Assembly: GCF_039543225.1 (NCBI RefSeq) | Contig: NZ_BAABJI010000004.1 | Location: 558,001-622,000, forward strand | Length of the DNA: 64,000 nucleotides | From: Mucilaginibacter defluvii | GTDB taxonomy: Bacteria > Bacteroidota > Bacteroidia > Sphingobacteriales > Sphingobacteriaceae | Reading direction: 5' to 3' | Shown: positions 42,076 through 50,042 of the stretch, piece after piece | Numbering within the stretch: the stretch's first letter is position 1 | Layout of the letters: the number at the start of each line of letters is the position of its first letter | The notes under the pieces: generated by a model | Seen by the model: the letters and a program-made list of their open reading frames with translations, nothing else | Told to the model about the DNA's origin: nothing | Databases searched by the model: none | Position numbers and translations under genes: made by a program

Positions 42076-43980
42076 CTATTTCAAAGCTCCCTGCTTAATT
42101 TCTTCCACCACTGCCGGGTCGAGCAGTGTTGATGTATCACCCAGGTTTGAGGTATCTCCCTCGGCTATTTTGCGCAATATGCGGCGCATGATTTTGCCTG
42201 AACGTGTTTTAGGTAATCCGCTTACAAACTGAATTTTATCAGGTTTGGCAATAGGGCCTATAATGCGCGATACAGTCATGATGATATCCTTGCGGGTAAG
42301 GTCAGCATCTTCGTGCATATCCGGGCAAACTACATAGGCATAAACACCCTGCCCTTTAATATCATGCGGGTAACCAACTACGGCCGATTCCACCACGCTG
42401 CTGTGCATGTTGATGGCATTCTCCACCTCGGCAGTACCTATTCGGTGGCCGGAAACGTTAAGTACATCATCTACGCGACCAGTTATGCGGTAGTAACCAT
42501 CTTCGTCGCGCAGGCAGCCATCGCCGGTAAAATATAAATTATCGTATGTTGCAAAGTACGTGGTGCGGCAACGCTCGTGGTCGCCATAGGTGGTGCGTAA
42601 TATGCCCGGCCACGGGAATTTAATGCAGAGGTTTCCGCTTACGCCGTTGCCTTGTATCTCCTGTCCGTTTTCGTTAACCAATACAGGCTGTATACCCGGT
42701 AAAGGCAAAGTGGCATAACCCGGTTTTGTTGGCGTAACGCCGGCTATAGGTGTTATCATGATGCCGCCGGTTTCCGTTTGCCACCAGGTATCAACAATAG
42801 GGCATTTATTGTGGCCAATGTTATCATCCAGCCAATGCCAGGCTTCCTCGTTGATTGGTTCGCCTACTGAGCCAAGCTTTTTAAGCGAGCTCAGGTCTTT
42901 ATCCTTAACAAAATCAAGCCCGAAACCCATCAGAGAGCGGATAGCGGTTGGCGCCGTATATAAAATATTTACTTTATGCTTTTCAACAATATCCCAAAGC
43001 CGGCCGGCATCCGGATAAGTTGGCACGCCTTCAAACATCAGCGTAGTTGCCCCCTGCGAAAGCGGCCCGTAAGCAATGTACGAGTGCCCGGTTATCCAGC
43101 CGATATCAGCCGTACAGAAGTACACCTCGCCTGGATTGTATTGAAAAACGTTAGCAAACGTGTAACCCGCGTAAACCATATAACCACCGCAGGTATGGAC
43201 TACGCCTTTTGGTTTACCGGTTGAGCCTGATGTGTAGAGGATGAACAGCATATCCTCGGCATCCATTTCTTCGGCCGGGCATTCGGGGTTACCCTGTGTT
43301 TCCACTTTTTTGATCTCATCTTCCCACCACACATCACGGCCTTTTATCATGGATACGGCAGTGCGGCTGCGGGTAAGTACAATGGTACGTTTAACCGACG
43401 GGCACTGTACCAGCGCGTCGTCAATCACGTTTTTCATTTGTATATCCTTGTTGCCGCGGAAAGCGCCGTCAGAGGTAATTACGATGTTGCAATCAGCATC
43501 CTTTATCCTGTCGGCAATGGATTGTGCCGAAAAGCCGCCAAATACCACGGAATGAATAGCACCGATGCGCGCGCAGGCCAAAACGGCAATGGCCAGCTCA
43601 GGCACCATAGGCATATAAATGCAGATACGGTCGCCTTTTTTAGCGCCGTTGTTTTTTAGTACGTTGGCAAACTGGCAAACCTTATCGTGCAGTTGTTTAT
43701 AGGTTAGTACTCGGAAATCCTCAGTCGGGTCGTTGGGTTCCCAAATGATAGCCGGCGTATCGGCATTTTTCTCCAGGTGGCGGTCAAGGCAGTTCTCGGT
43801 AATGTTTAGTTTGCCCCCGCTAAACCATTTAACATCCGGATCTTTAAAGTTCCATTGTAGTACGTTGTCCCACTTCTTTTTCCAGGTAAAGTTATCGGCT
43901 ACATCGGCCCAAAACTGCTCCGGTTGTTCAACGCTTTGCTTGTACGCCTGCTCGTATTGCTCAAACGAGGTGATCTTCAT
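42076..43980 (-). CDS. acs: Acetyl-CoA synthetase (AMP-forming)
   Basis: A 634-residue acyl-adenylate enzyme that activates acetate to acetyl-CoA. Motifs: YTSGSTGKPKGVVHT (about 250-264, phosphate loop), WWQTETGG (about 401-408), YFTGDGCLRDEDGYY and the C-terminal acetylatable lysine in PKTRSGKIMRRILRKIA (about 590-606). Full length with the Acs-specific N-terminal segment. Transcribed alone; diverges from rpmB. The 3' end lies next to palindromic repeats. Confidence 0.97.
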   Translation of the reverse strand: MKITSFEQYEQAYKQSVEQPEQFWADVADNFTWKKKWDNVLQWNFKDPDVKWFSGGKLNITENCLDRHLEKNADTPAIIWEPNDPTEDFRVLTYKQLHDKVCQFANVLKNNGAKKGDRICIYMPMVPELAIAVLACARIGAIHSVVFGGFSAQSIADRIKDADCNIVITSDGAFRGNKDIQMKNVIDDALVQCPSVKRTIVLTRSRTAVSMIKGRDVWWEDEIKKVETQGNPECPAEEMDAEDMLFILYTSGSTGKPKGVVHTCGGYMVYAGYTFANVFQYNPGEVYFCTADIGWITGHSYIAYGPLSQGATTLMFEGVPTYPDAGRLWDIVEKHKVNILYTAPTAIRSLMGFGLDFVKDKDLSSLKKLGSVGEPINEEAWHWLDDNIGHNKCPIVDTWWQTETGGIMITPIAGVTPTKPGYATLPLPGIQPVLVNENGQEIQGNGVSGNLCIKFPWPGILRTTYGDHERCRTTYFATYDNLYFTGDGCLRDEDGYYRITGRVDDVLNVSGHRIGTAEVENAINMHSSVVESAVVGYPHDIKGQGVYAYVVCPDMHEDADLTRKDIIMTVSRIIGPIAKPDKIQFVSGLPKTRSGKIMRRILRKIAEGDTSNLGDTSTLLDPAVVEEIKQGALK

Positions 43981-44108
43981 CGGTTTAATAAGTTAAAATC
44001 GGTTTATAAAAATAATTAGCTACGGGGTTAACTAACTCGCCTAAAATACACTTTTCAACATGCTTTTGTGCTGATTATAAAGATTTTTAAAAATTTTCCA
44101 CATCGCTA

Positions 44109-44139
44109 TTGTCTGTTAGTCAAAAAATTCTGATATTTG
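44109..44139 (+). promoter_or_regulatory. Promoter of the rpmB operon
   Basis: TTG at 44109-44111, 20 bases, GATATTTG at 44132-44139 (7 of 8 to TAnnTTTG). The leader to rpmB is about 38 bases. Confidence 0.6.
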
Positions 44140-44181
44140 CACTCCTCTTTAAAACAGAGGTTGTAATTAATACGAATTGTC

Positions 44182-44415
44182 ATGTCAAGAATTTGTGATT
44201 TAACAGGTAAAGGATATATGAACGGTTTCAACGTTTCAAACTCGAACGTTAAAACCAAGCGTAAATTTTATCCTAACTTAAAACTTAAAAAGTTTTACAT
44301 CCCTGAAGAAGATAAATGGATTACTTTAAAAGTATCTACATCTGCTGTTAAAACCATCAGCAAAAATGGTATAACCGCTTGTATAAACAAGTTTGTTAAA
44401 AAAGGTTACATTTAA
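44182..44415 (+). CDS. rpmB: 50S ribosomal protein bL28
   Basis: A 77-residue bL28. It starts MSRICDLTGKGYMNGFNVSNSN as in the family and ends with the ISKNGITACINKFVKKG segment. The zinc-binding cysteines of some bL28 are mostly absent. High-expression codon use. First gene of rpmB-rpmG-DUF4295. Confidence 0.96.
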   Translation: MSRICDLTGKGYMNGFNVSNSNVKTKRKFYPNLKLKKFYIPEEDKWITLKVSTSAVKTISKNGITACINKFVKKGYI

Positions 44416-44486
44416 TAGATTGAACTGGTAACAGGCTGCCTGCGCGTATAGTAAGTAGTAGCCCAATACCATAATAAAAAAATACC

Positions 44487-44669
44487 ATGGCTAAAAAAGG
44501 CAACAGAGTTCAGGTAATACTGGAGTGCACTGAGCACAAAGAAAGCGGCTTGCCAGGCATGTCTCGCTACATTACCACCAAGAACAAAAAAAATACAACT
44601 GAAAGGCTTGAGTTGAAAAAATTCAACCCGGTTCTGCGTAAAGTAACAACTCACAAAGAGATTAAGTAA
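44487..44669 (+). CDS. rpmG: 50S ribosomal protein bL33
   Basis: A 60-residue bL33 with the phrases NRVQVILECTEHKESG, SRYITTKNKKNT and LRKVTTHKEIK. Only one cysteine remains, so this is the zinc-free type. It lies between bL28 and the DUF4295 gene in the order typical of Bacteroidota. Confidence 0.96.
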   Translation: MAKKGNRVQVILECTEHKESGLPGMSRYITTKNKKNTTERLELKKFNPVLRKVTTHKEIK

Positions 44670-44728
44670 TTAACCTGGTAACGTGGCTGTTGATTGGCTA
44701 TCGTTATCGGCATAAAATTTAAACAGAG

Positions 44729-44890
44729 ATGGCAAAGAAAGTAGTTGCGACCCTGAAAACAGGTAAAGGCAAAGAATATTCAAAAGTGATCACTGCGGTT
44801 AAGTCACCAAAAACAGGTGCTTACACTTTCAAAGAGATCATTGTACATAACGATCACGTTAAGGACGCTATTAGCGAAGCTAAAGCTTAA
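44729..44890 (+). CDS. DUF4295 family small protein, probable ribosomal protein bL38
   Basis: A 53-residue basic protein: starts MAKKVVATLKTGKGKEY, continues SKVITAVKSPKTGAYTFK and ends with DAISEAKA. This matches DUF4295, a family limited to Bacteroidota and nearly always located after rpmG and before ftsY. From memory, the Flavobacterium johnsoniae ribosome structure assigned a new large-subunit protein, bL38, to this family. Codon use is that of ribosomal genes. A terminator follows. Confidence 0.88.
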   Translation: MAKKVVATLKTGKGKEYSKVITAVKSPKTGAYTFKEIIVHNDHVKDAISEAKA

Positions 44891-44919
44891 TTCGTTTCTT
44901 TTCGTTCTGATAAGCTACA

Positions 44920-44954
44920 AAAGCCGTCTTGTATTTAACGAGAGGGCTTTTTTT
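44920..44954 (+). terminator. Intrinsic terminator of the rpmB operon
   Basis: AAAGCC/GGCTTT outer stem, G-G mismatch, TCTTGT/ACGAGA inner stem, then a T run. Confidence 0.75.
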
Positions 44955-44978
44955 GTTGTACCGGGCAATAGCAGAGGT

Positions 44979-45051
44979 CTCATCCTGAGCTTGTCGAAGG
45001 ATGTGTGGCGGGGAAGCAGTCTGCTGATGCTTCGATAGGCTTAGCATGACA
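44979..45051 (+). repeat. Palindromic interspersed repeat, family C
   Basis: Left arm starts TCATCCTGAGCTTGTCGAAG, right arm CTTCGATAGGCTTAGCATGA, imperfect reverse complements. This motif is widespread between genes in many bacteria (from memory). It lies between bL38 and ftsY. Confidence 0.72.
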
Positions 45052-45132
45052 TTCAAGCAATAAATTAGCAGCAAAGTTGTATAGCTGTAATGTAAAGATG
45101 TTTGCAGGTTGCGCGTTTTTAGCTTTTAATCC

Positions 45133-45183
45133 GCACATTTACATATCTGCATATTTTGCACATTATAATATCTGCACATTATT
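45133..45183 (+). repeat. Two tandem copies of a 25-26 base AT-rich unit before ftsY
   Basis: Units at 45133-45157 and 45158-45183 share GCACATT and ATATCTGCA in the same order; the second ends directly at the ftsY start codon. A TATTTTG at 45152-45158 could be part of a promoter. Confidence 0.5.
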
Positions 45184-46149
45184 ATGGGTTTATTTGATTT
45201 CTTTAAGAAAAAAGAGAATACCGTACAGGAACAGCAAGCGCTTGAAACAGGGCTCGAAAAAACCAAGGACAATTTTTTTTCCAAAATAACCAAAGCCATC
45301 GCCGGTAAATCAACCGTTGATGATGATGTGCTGGATGATCTGGAAGAAGTTTTGGTTACTTCGGACGTCGGCGTGAGCACTACCCTTAAAATTATTGAAC
45401 GTATACAGGCCCGTGTAGCCCGTGATAAGTATGTAAATACATCCGAGCTTAATACCCTGCTGCGCGATGAGATACAAAACCTGCTTGCCGAAAACAACAG
45501 TAACGATTTTGCCAGTTTTGAATACGGCAGCCACAAGCCTTATGTAATTATGGTGGTGGGTGTTAATGGAGTAGGCAAAACTACGACCATCGGCAAATTG
45601 GCGAACAAATTAAAACAAGCAGGTAACCAGGTAGTGTTAGGCGCAGCCGATACCTTCCGTGCAGCGGCGGTTGACCAGATCAAGCTTTGGGGCGAACGGG
45701 TTGGCGTAAAGGTGGTGGCACAAGCCATGGGGTCTGACCCGGCATCTGTCGCTTATGATACCTTGCGCTCGGCAGTATCCAACGGTGATGATGTGGCGAT
45801 AATTGATACCGCCGGCCGTTTACATAACAAGGTAGGTTTGATGAACGAGCTTACCAAGATCAAAAACGTAATGCAGAAGGTAGTACCCGGTGCTCCGCAC
45901 GAGATATTGCTGATACTGGATGCCTCAACCGGCCAAAATGCCATTGAACAATGCAAGCAATTTACCGAGGCTACAGCCGTAAACGCGCTTGCCCTTACCA
46001 AACTCGACGGCACAGCCAAAGGCGGTGTAGTTATAGGTATATCCGATCAGTTTAAAATACCGGTTAAATACATCGGCGTAGGCGAGGGCGTTGACCACCT
46101 GCAATTGTTTGATCGCAAGAGCTTTGTAGACAGTCTATTTAAATCGTAA
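45184..46149 (+). CDS. ftsY: Signal recognition particle receptor FtsY
   Basis: A 321-residue SRP receptor GTPase. The acidic A domain of E. coli FtsY is missing, leaving a short helix MGLFDFFKKKE that can touch the membrane and the NG domain. GTPase motifs: GVNGVGKTTTIGKLA (about 122-136), DTFRAAAVDQ, DTAGRLHNK, TKLDGTAKGG. Full length for the short type. It is flanked on both sides by palindromic repeats of two different families. Confidence 0.96.
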   Translation: MGLFDFFKKKENTVQEQQALETGLEKTKDNFFSKITKAIAGKSTVDDDVLDDLEEVLVTSDVGVSTTLKIIERIQARVARDKYVNTSELNTLLRDEIQNLLAENNSNDFASFEYGSHKPYVIMVVGVNGVGKTTTIGKLANKLKQAGNQVVLGAADTFRAAAVDQIKLWGERVGVKVVAQAMGSDPASVAYDTLRSAVSNGDDVAIIDTAGRLHNKVGLMNELTKIKNVMQKVVPGAPHEILLILDASTGQNAIEQCKQFTEATAVNALALTKLDGTAKGGVVIGISDQFKIPVKYIGVGEGVDHLQLFDRKSFVDSLFKS

Positions 46150-46161
46150 TAAAAATAATTC

Positions 46162-46245
46162 CATTGTGAGGAGGTACGACGAAGCAATCTTAACCTCGCA
46201 CTATATGGCAAATACAAAAAGAGATTGCTTCGTTCCTCGCAATGA
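46162..46245 (+). repeat. Palindromic interspersed repeat, family D
   Basis: Left arm CATTGTGAGGAGGTACGACG followed by AAGCAATCT; right arm AGATTGCTTCG then TTCCTCGCAATG. The arms are imperfect inverted repeats of about 24 bases. It lies between ftsY and rimO. Confidence 0.75.
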
Positions 46246-46257
46246 CGGGTTGGCAAT

Positions 46258-47595
46258 ATGAAGACTAAGGAAATTAACAGATCAATACCATCAATAAGTA
46301 AACCGCGCGTAAACGTGGTTACGTTAGGCTGCTCAAAAAACATCTACGACTCAGAGGTGCTGATGGGCCAGCTTAAAGGCAATGCTTTTGATGTGGTGCA
46401 TGAGGCCGATAAGGTAAGCAGTAATGATATTGTGGTAATTAACACCTGCGGTTTTATTGATAACGCCAAGCAGGAATCCATCGATACCATATTACAGTAC
46501 AGCGAACTGAAAGAGCAGGGCAAGGTAGGTAAGGTTATTGTTACCGGATGTTTATCTGAACGTTATAAACCCGAACTTCAATCAGAGATACCTAATATTG
46601 ATGCCTATTTCGGCACTAATGACCTGCAGGATGTATTGAGCACTATTGGCGCTAACTACCGTCATGAGCTGATTGGTGAGCGTTTGCTGACCACACCGTC
46701 GCATTTCGCTTACTTTAAAATCGCGGAGGGCTGTAACCGTCCGTGCTCATTTTGCGCCATTCCACTGATGCGTGGCAAGCACGTAACCAAACCGATGGAG
46801 GAGTTGGTTAATGAGGCTAAAACATTGGTAAGAAACGGTACTAAAGAGTTAATACTTATAGCGCAGGATCTGACCTATTATGGCCTTGATCTATACGGCA
46901 AACGAAATTTGGATGAATTGATCCGTCGCTTGTCTGACGTTAATGGTGTAGAGTGGATCAGGCTGCAATATGCCTACCCTTCCGGATTCCCGATGGAGGT
47001 GCTGGATGTAATGAACGAGCGTAAGAACGTTTGCAAATACCTGGATATGCCGTTGCAGCATATTACGGATAACATGCTTAAATCCATGCGCCGCGGTATC
47101 ACCAAGCAAAAAACAATTGACCTGGTGAACGAGATCCGCGACAGGGTGCCAAACATTGCCCTTCGTACCACTTTAATTACCGGCTACCCTGGCGAAACCG
47201 TACAGGACTTTGAAGAAATGGCACAATGGGTTGAGGATACCCGTTTTGATCGCCTGGGCTGTTTCACTTATTCGCACGAAGAAAAAACCCATGCCCATAG
47301 CCTGGTGGATGATGTACCTGATGAAGTAAAGCAGGAACGCGCTGATGCCATTATGGAAATTCAGCAAGGCATATCATTTGAGAAAAACCAGGAGAAGATT
47401 GGCAATACCTACCAAGTACTGATCGACAAAAAAGATGGCGGCTACTTTGTTGGTCGTACCGAGTTTGATTCTCCCGAGGTGGATAACGAGGTATTGGTTG
47501 ATGCCAATGTTAATTACGCTACCGTAGGCGGCTTTGTTAATGTTAAAATTGACAATGCTGAGGACTTTGACCTTTATGGACAAATTGTAAAATAA
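46258..47595 (+). CDS. rimO: Ribosomal protein uS12 methylthiotransferase RimO
   Basis: A 445-residue radical-SAM methylthiotransferase that modifies the conserved aspartate of uS12. The N-terminal UPF0004 domain carries its cluster cysteines (TLGCSKN, NTCGFIDNAKQES, TGCLSERY). The radical SAM motif is CNRPCSFCAIP (about 158-168) followed by MRGKHVTKP. A TRAM domain ends the protein (about 380-443). RimO is preferred over MiaB because of SKNIYDSE and the GFIDNAKQES motif. Confidence 0.95.
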   Translation: MKTKEINRSIPSISKPRVNVVTLGCSKNIYDSEVLMGQLKGNAFDVVHEADKVSSNDIVVINTCGFIDNAKQESIDTILQYSELKEQGKVGKVIVTGCLSERYKPELQSEIPNIDAYFGTNDLQDVLSTIGANYRHELIGERLLTTPSHFAYFKIAEGCNRPCSFCAIPLMRGKHVTKPMEELVNEAKTLVRNGTKELILIAQDLTYYGLDLYGKRNLDELIRRLSDVNGVEWIRLQYAYPSGFPMEVLDVMNERKNVCKYLDMPLQHITDNMLKSMRRGITKQKTIDLVNEIRDRVPNIALRTTLITGYPGETVQDFEEMAQWVEDTRFDRLGCFTYSHEEKTHAHSLVDDVPDEVKQERADAIMEIQQGISFEKNQEKIGNTYQVLIDKKDGGYFVGRTEFDSPEVDNEVLVDANVNYATVGGFVNVKIDNAEDFDLYGQIVK

Positions 47596-47603
47596 ATTAA
47601 ACG

Positions 47604-47635
47604 TTCGGTTCTTTTATCTTAATCGTTTACATTTG
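47604..47635 (+). promoter_or_regulatory. Promoter of bshC
   Basis: TTCG at 47604-47607, 20 bases, TACATTTG at 47628-47635. The -7 box is exact and ends five bases before the bshC ATG, so the mRNA would be nearly leaderless. Confidence 0.55.
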
Positions 47636-47640
47636 GGCTG

Positions 47641-49242
47641 ATGGATGCTAATTGTATCAGCTATAAGGATACCGGTTTCTTTTCGCAAACGGTAATTGAT
47701 TACGTGGACGATGCCCCGGCACTTCGCCCGTTTTATGGCTACCGTCCGGATATGGGTGGCTTTGCCAAACTGCTGGCCGCTAAAACCGTAACTGCCGACA
47801 GGCAGGTATTGGTTGATATACTCACCCACCAGTATAATGCCATTACGCATATTGATGGCGAGCTGACAAAAACCCCGCTTGAACGTATAAAAGAACTTTT
47901 ATCGGTAGATACTTATACGGTTACTACCGGCCATCAGCTTAATATTTTTGCCGGTCCGCTTTACTTTATTTATAAGATAGTAACGGCCATTAAGCTTAGC
48001 CAACAGCTAAAAGCACAATTTCCGGATAAAAACTTTGTACCCGTTTACTGGATGGCCAGTGAAGATCATGATTTTGCCGAGATAAACTATACCAATATAG
48101 GCGGCAAAAAGGTACACTGGTGGTATGAAGCATCGGGCGCTACAGGGCGTATTAACCCGGATAGTATGCGCCAGGCCCTTAACCAATACAAAGGTGTGCT
48201 GGGTTTGGAGAACCATGCCCTGCCATTAGCACAGATAGTTGAAAAGGCCTACACTGGTTTTGATAAACTGGCCGATGCTACCCGTTACCTGGTGAACGCC
48301 TTGTTCGGTCAATATGGCTTGGTGGTTATTGACGCGGATGATATCGCCTTTAAAAAACAATTTGCGCCGATAATTGAGCGCGATATTATTGAACAAAACA
48401 GCTTTAAACTCATCAGCGCTACCAACGTAGAGTTGCAGAAACTGGGTGTAAGCATACAGGTAAACCCACGCGAGATCAACTTTTTTTACCTGTTGGATGG
48501 CTTGCGCGAACGCCTGGTTTTTGAGGATAATGCTTACAAAGTACTAAATACTGAAATAGCTTTTAGCGAGGCCGAATTGAAAGCCGAAATTGCGGAGCAC
48601 CCTGAACGTTTTAGTCCGAACGTGGTAATGCGCCCGCTTTACCAGGAATGTATTTTACCCAACATTGCCTACATTGGCGGTGGTGCTGAGGTGGTTTACT
48701 GGCTCGAACTAAAATCAAATTTTGAACATTACGGGGTTGATTTCCCTATACTGATACTGCGTAACTCCGGCCTGGTAATTCCTAAAAAAACATCCGTCAA
48801 AATTGAGCAGATGGAGCTTTTGGCGGCCGATCTGTTTAAACCTACCGACCTGATCAAAAACGACTGGGTAAAAAAGCATAGCGATCATACCCTCTCCCTT
48901 AACGAGGAATGGCAGGAGCTACAAGCCGTTTTTGAAAAGATAAAACAACGCGCCCAAAAGATCGATCCAACCCTTGCCCCGTCAACCGAAGCGGTAAGCT
49001 CAAGGCTTAAACATGCTATTGATAACCTGGAGAAAAAACTGGTGAAGGCCGAAAGATCAAACTACCATACCCGGTTGGAACAGGTAGAGCAGATCAAGGC
49101 AGAGCTATTCCCTAAAAACAGCTTGCAGGAACGTGCCGAAAACTTCGGTTTGTTCTATGTAAAGTGGGGGCAACAATTTATCGATGAGTTGATCAAACAC
49201 TTTGAGCCGTTGGAGTTTAAATTTACCGTGCTATCGGAATAA
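47641..49242 (+). CDS. bshC: Bacillithiol biosynthesis cysteine-adding enzyme BshC
   Basis: A 533-residue BshC, which joins cysteine to glucosaminyl-malate in the last step of bacillithiol synthesis. Family parts: TTGHQLNIFAGPLYFIYKIV (about 100-119, nucleotide-binding HxGH-like), VPVYWMASEDHDFAEIN (about 137-153), FSPNVVMRPLYQECILPNIAYIGGGAEV (about 321-348) and a long coiled-coil at about 415-480. Full length. Bacillithiol is the low-molecular-weight thiol of many Bacteroidota. bshA and bshB are not in the window. Confidence 0.95.
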   Translation: MDANCISYKDTGFFSQTVIDYVDDAPALRPFYGYRPDMGGFAKLLAAKTVTADRQVLVDILTHQYNAITHIDGELTKTPLERIKELLSVDTYTVTTGHQLNIFAGPLYFIYKIVTAIKLSQQLKAQFPDKNFVPVYWMASEDHDFAEINYTNIGGKKVHWWYEASGATGRINPDSMRQALNQYKGVLGLENHALPLAQIVEKAYTGFDKLADATRYLVNALFGQYGLVVIDADDIAFKKQFAPIIERDIIEQNSFKLISATNVELQKLGVSIQVNPREINFFYLLDGLRERLVFEDNAYKVLNTEIAFSEAELKAEIAEHPERFSPNVVMRPLYQECILPNIAYIGGGAEVVYWLELKSNFEHYGVDFPILILRNSGLVIPKKTSVKIEQMELLAADLFKPTDLIKNDWVKKHSDHTLSLNEEWQELQAVFEKIKQRAQKIDPTLAPSTEAVSSRLKHAIDNLEKKLVKAERSNYHTRLEQVEQIKAELFPKNSLQERAENFGLFYVKWGQQFIDELIKHFEPLEFKFTVLSE

Positions 49243-49252
49243 TAATTTAGTT

Positions 49253-49933
49253 TCAAAGGTTGAAATGTCTTTTGTAAGCTTCGGGATAAATTTCTATTTC
49301 TGGATGATGTCTTTTTTCAATCTGTATAACTAACTTATCTACGTCTTTAAAATACTCAATTGCATTTTGAGAAGCAATAGCAGCTTGCATTTCGCCATGG
49401 GCAACAAAGAAATACTGAGGCTCTACTGTTCCAGTTTGTAAAGGCTGCGATCCATCGAGTTTTCCAAAGCCAAAATTTACGGGATTAGAACCCTTGAATA
49501 TCTTAGCTTTTTCTCCATGACTGTAAGCATTACGAAATTTATTTTTAAAATCTTTAAGCTTATTGTATTCATCTAAATTGATAATACCCCTATCCTTAGC
49601 TTCATTAATGGTCTGATTAAGCATCAGACTATCATATTTTTTTGCTGCTGTTTCATATTTCGAAAAAACAGTTGGATCGTTGAGCTTTGAAGTACCTAAA
49701 TCATTAATAATTAGACAGTCTTTAAGAAGTAACTCTAAAAGATGATTTGTTAAAGTAATACTGGCTTGAAACAATTGAAATGTAATACATTTCATTATTT
49801 CATCTCTAATATGATCGTAATTTCCATGCAGAACAACCAAATAGGAATCTCTTATTTTCTCATAAGCCTCCCAAGATGCATTTGAGAAATTTGCTTGAAC
49901 TTCTGCTTGAAGTTGTTTCACATCTATATTCAT
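49253..49933 (-). CDS. HEPN-like protein of unknown function
   Basis: A 226-residue, mostly helical cytoplasmic protein. It is richer in A and T than its neighbours, which suggests an accessory gene. I do not recognise a named family. The segment KFRNAYSHG holds R134-N-x3-H139, which fits the R(N/D)x4-6H motif of HEPN ribonuclease domains; helices before it (ITLTNHLLELLLKDCLII, about 59-76) fit the first HEPN helices. HEPN proteins act in RNA cleavage, abortive infection and stress. No nucleotidyltransferase (MNT) partner is beside it. A non-catalytic role is also possible. Confidence 0.68.
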   Translation of the reverse strand: MNIDVKQLQAEVQANFSNASWEAYEKIRDSYLVVLHGNYDHIRDEIMKCITFQLFQASITLTNHLLELLLKDCLIINDLGTSKLNDPTVFSKYETAAKKYDSLMLNQTINEAKDRGIINLDEYNKLKDFKNKFRNAYSHGEKAKIFKGSNPVNFGFGKLDGSQPLQTGTVEPQYFFVAHGEMQAAIASQNAIEYFKDVDKLVIQIEKRHHPEIEIYPEAYKRHFNL

Positions 49934-50042
49934 AAGATTTAGTTGAGTAACTAAAATACACTTTAATACCTTGAGTTTTTAAAGTATTATCAAATCTCAA
50001 TAAACTCTTTAGCAAAGCATTCTTACGATTACCTTCCCGCTA

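Noticed and set aside
44880..45074. Open frames over the family C repeat (64-73 codons, both strands)
   Set aside because: They translate the palindromic repeat and have no independent coding signs.
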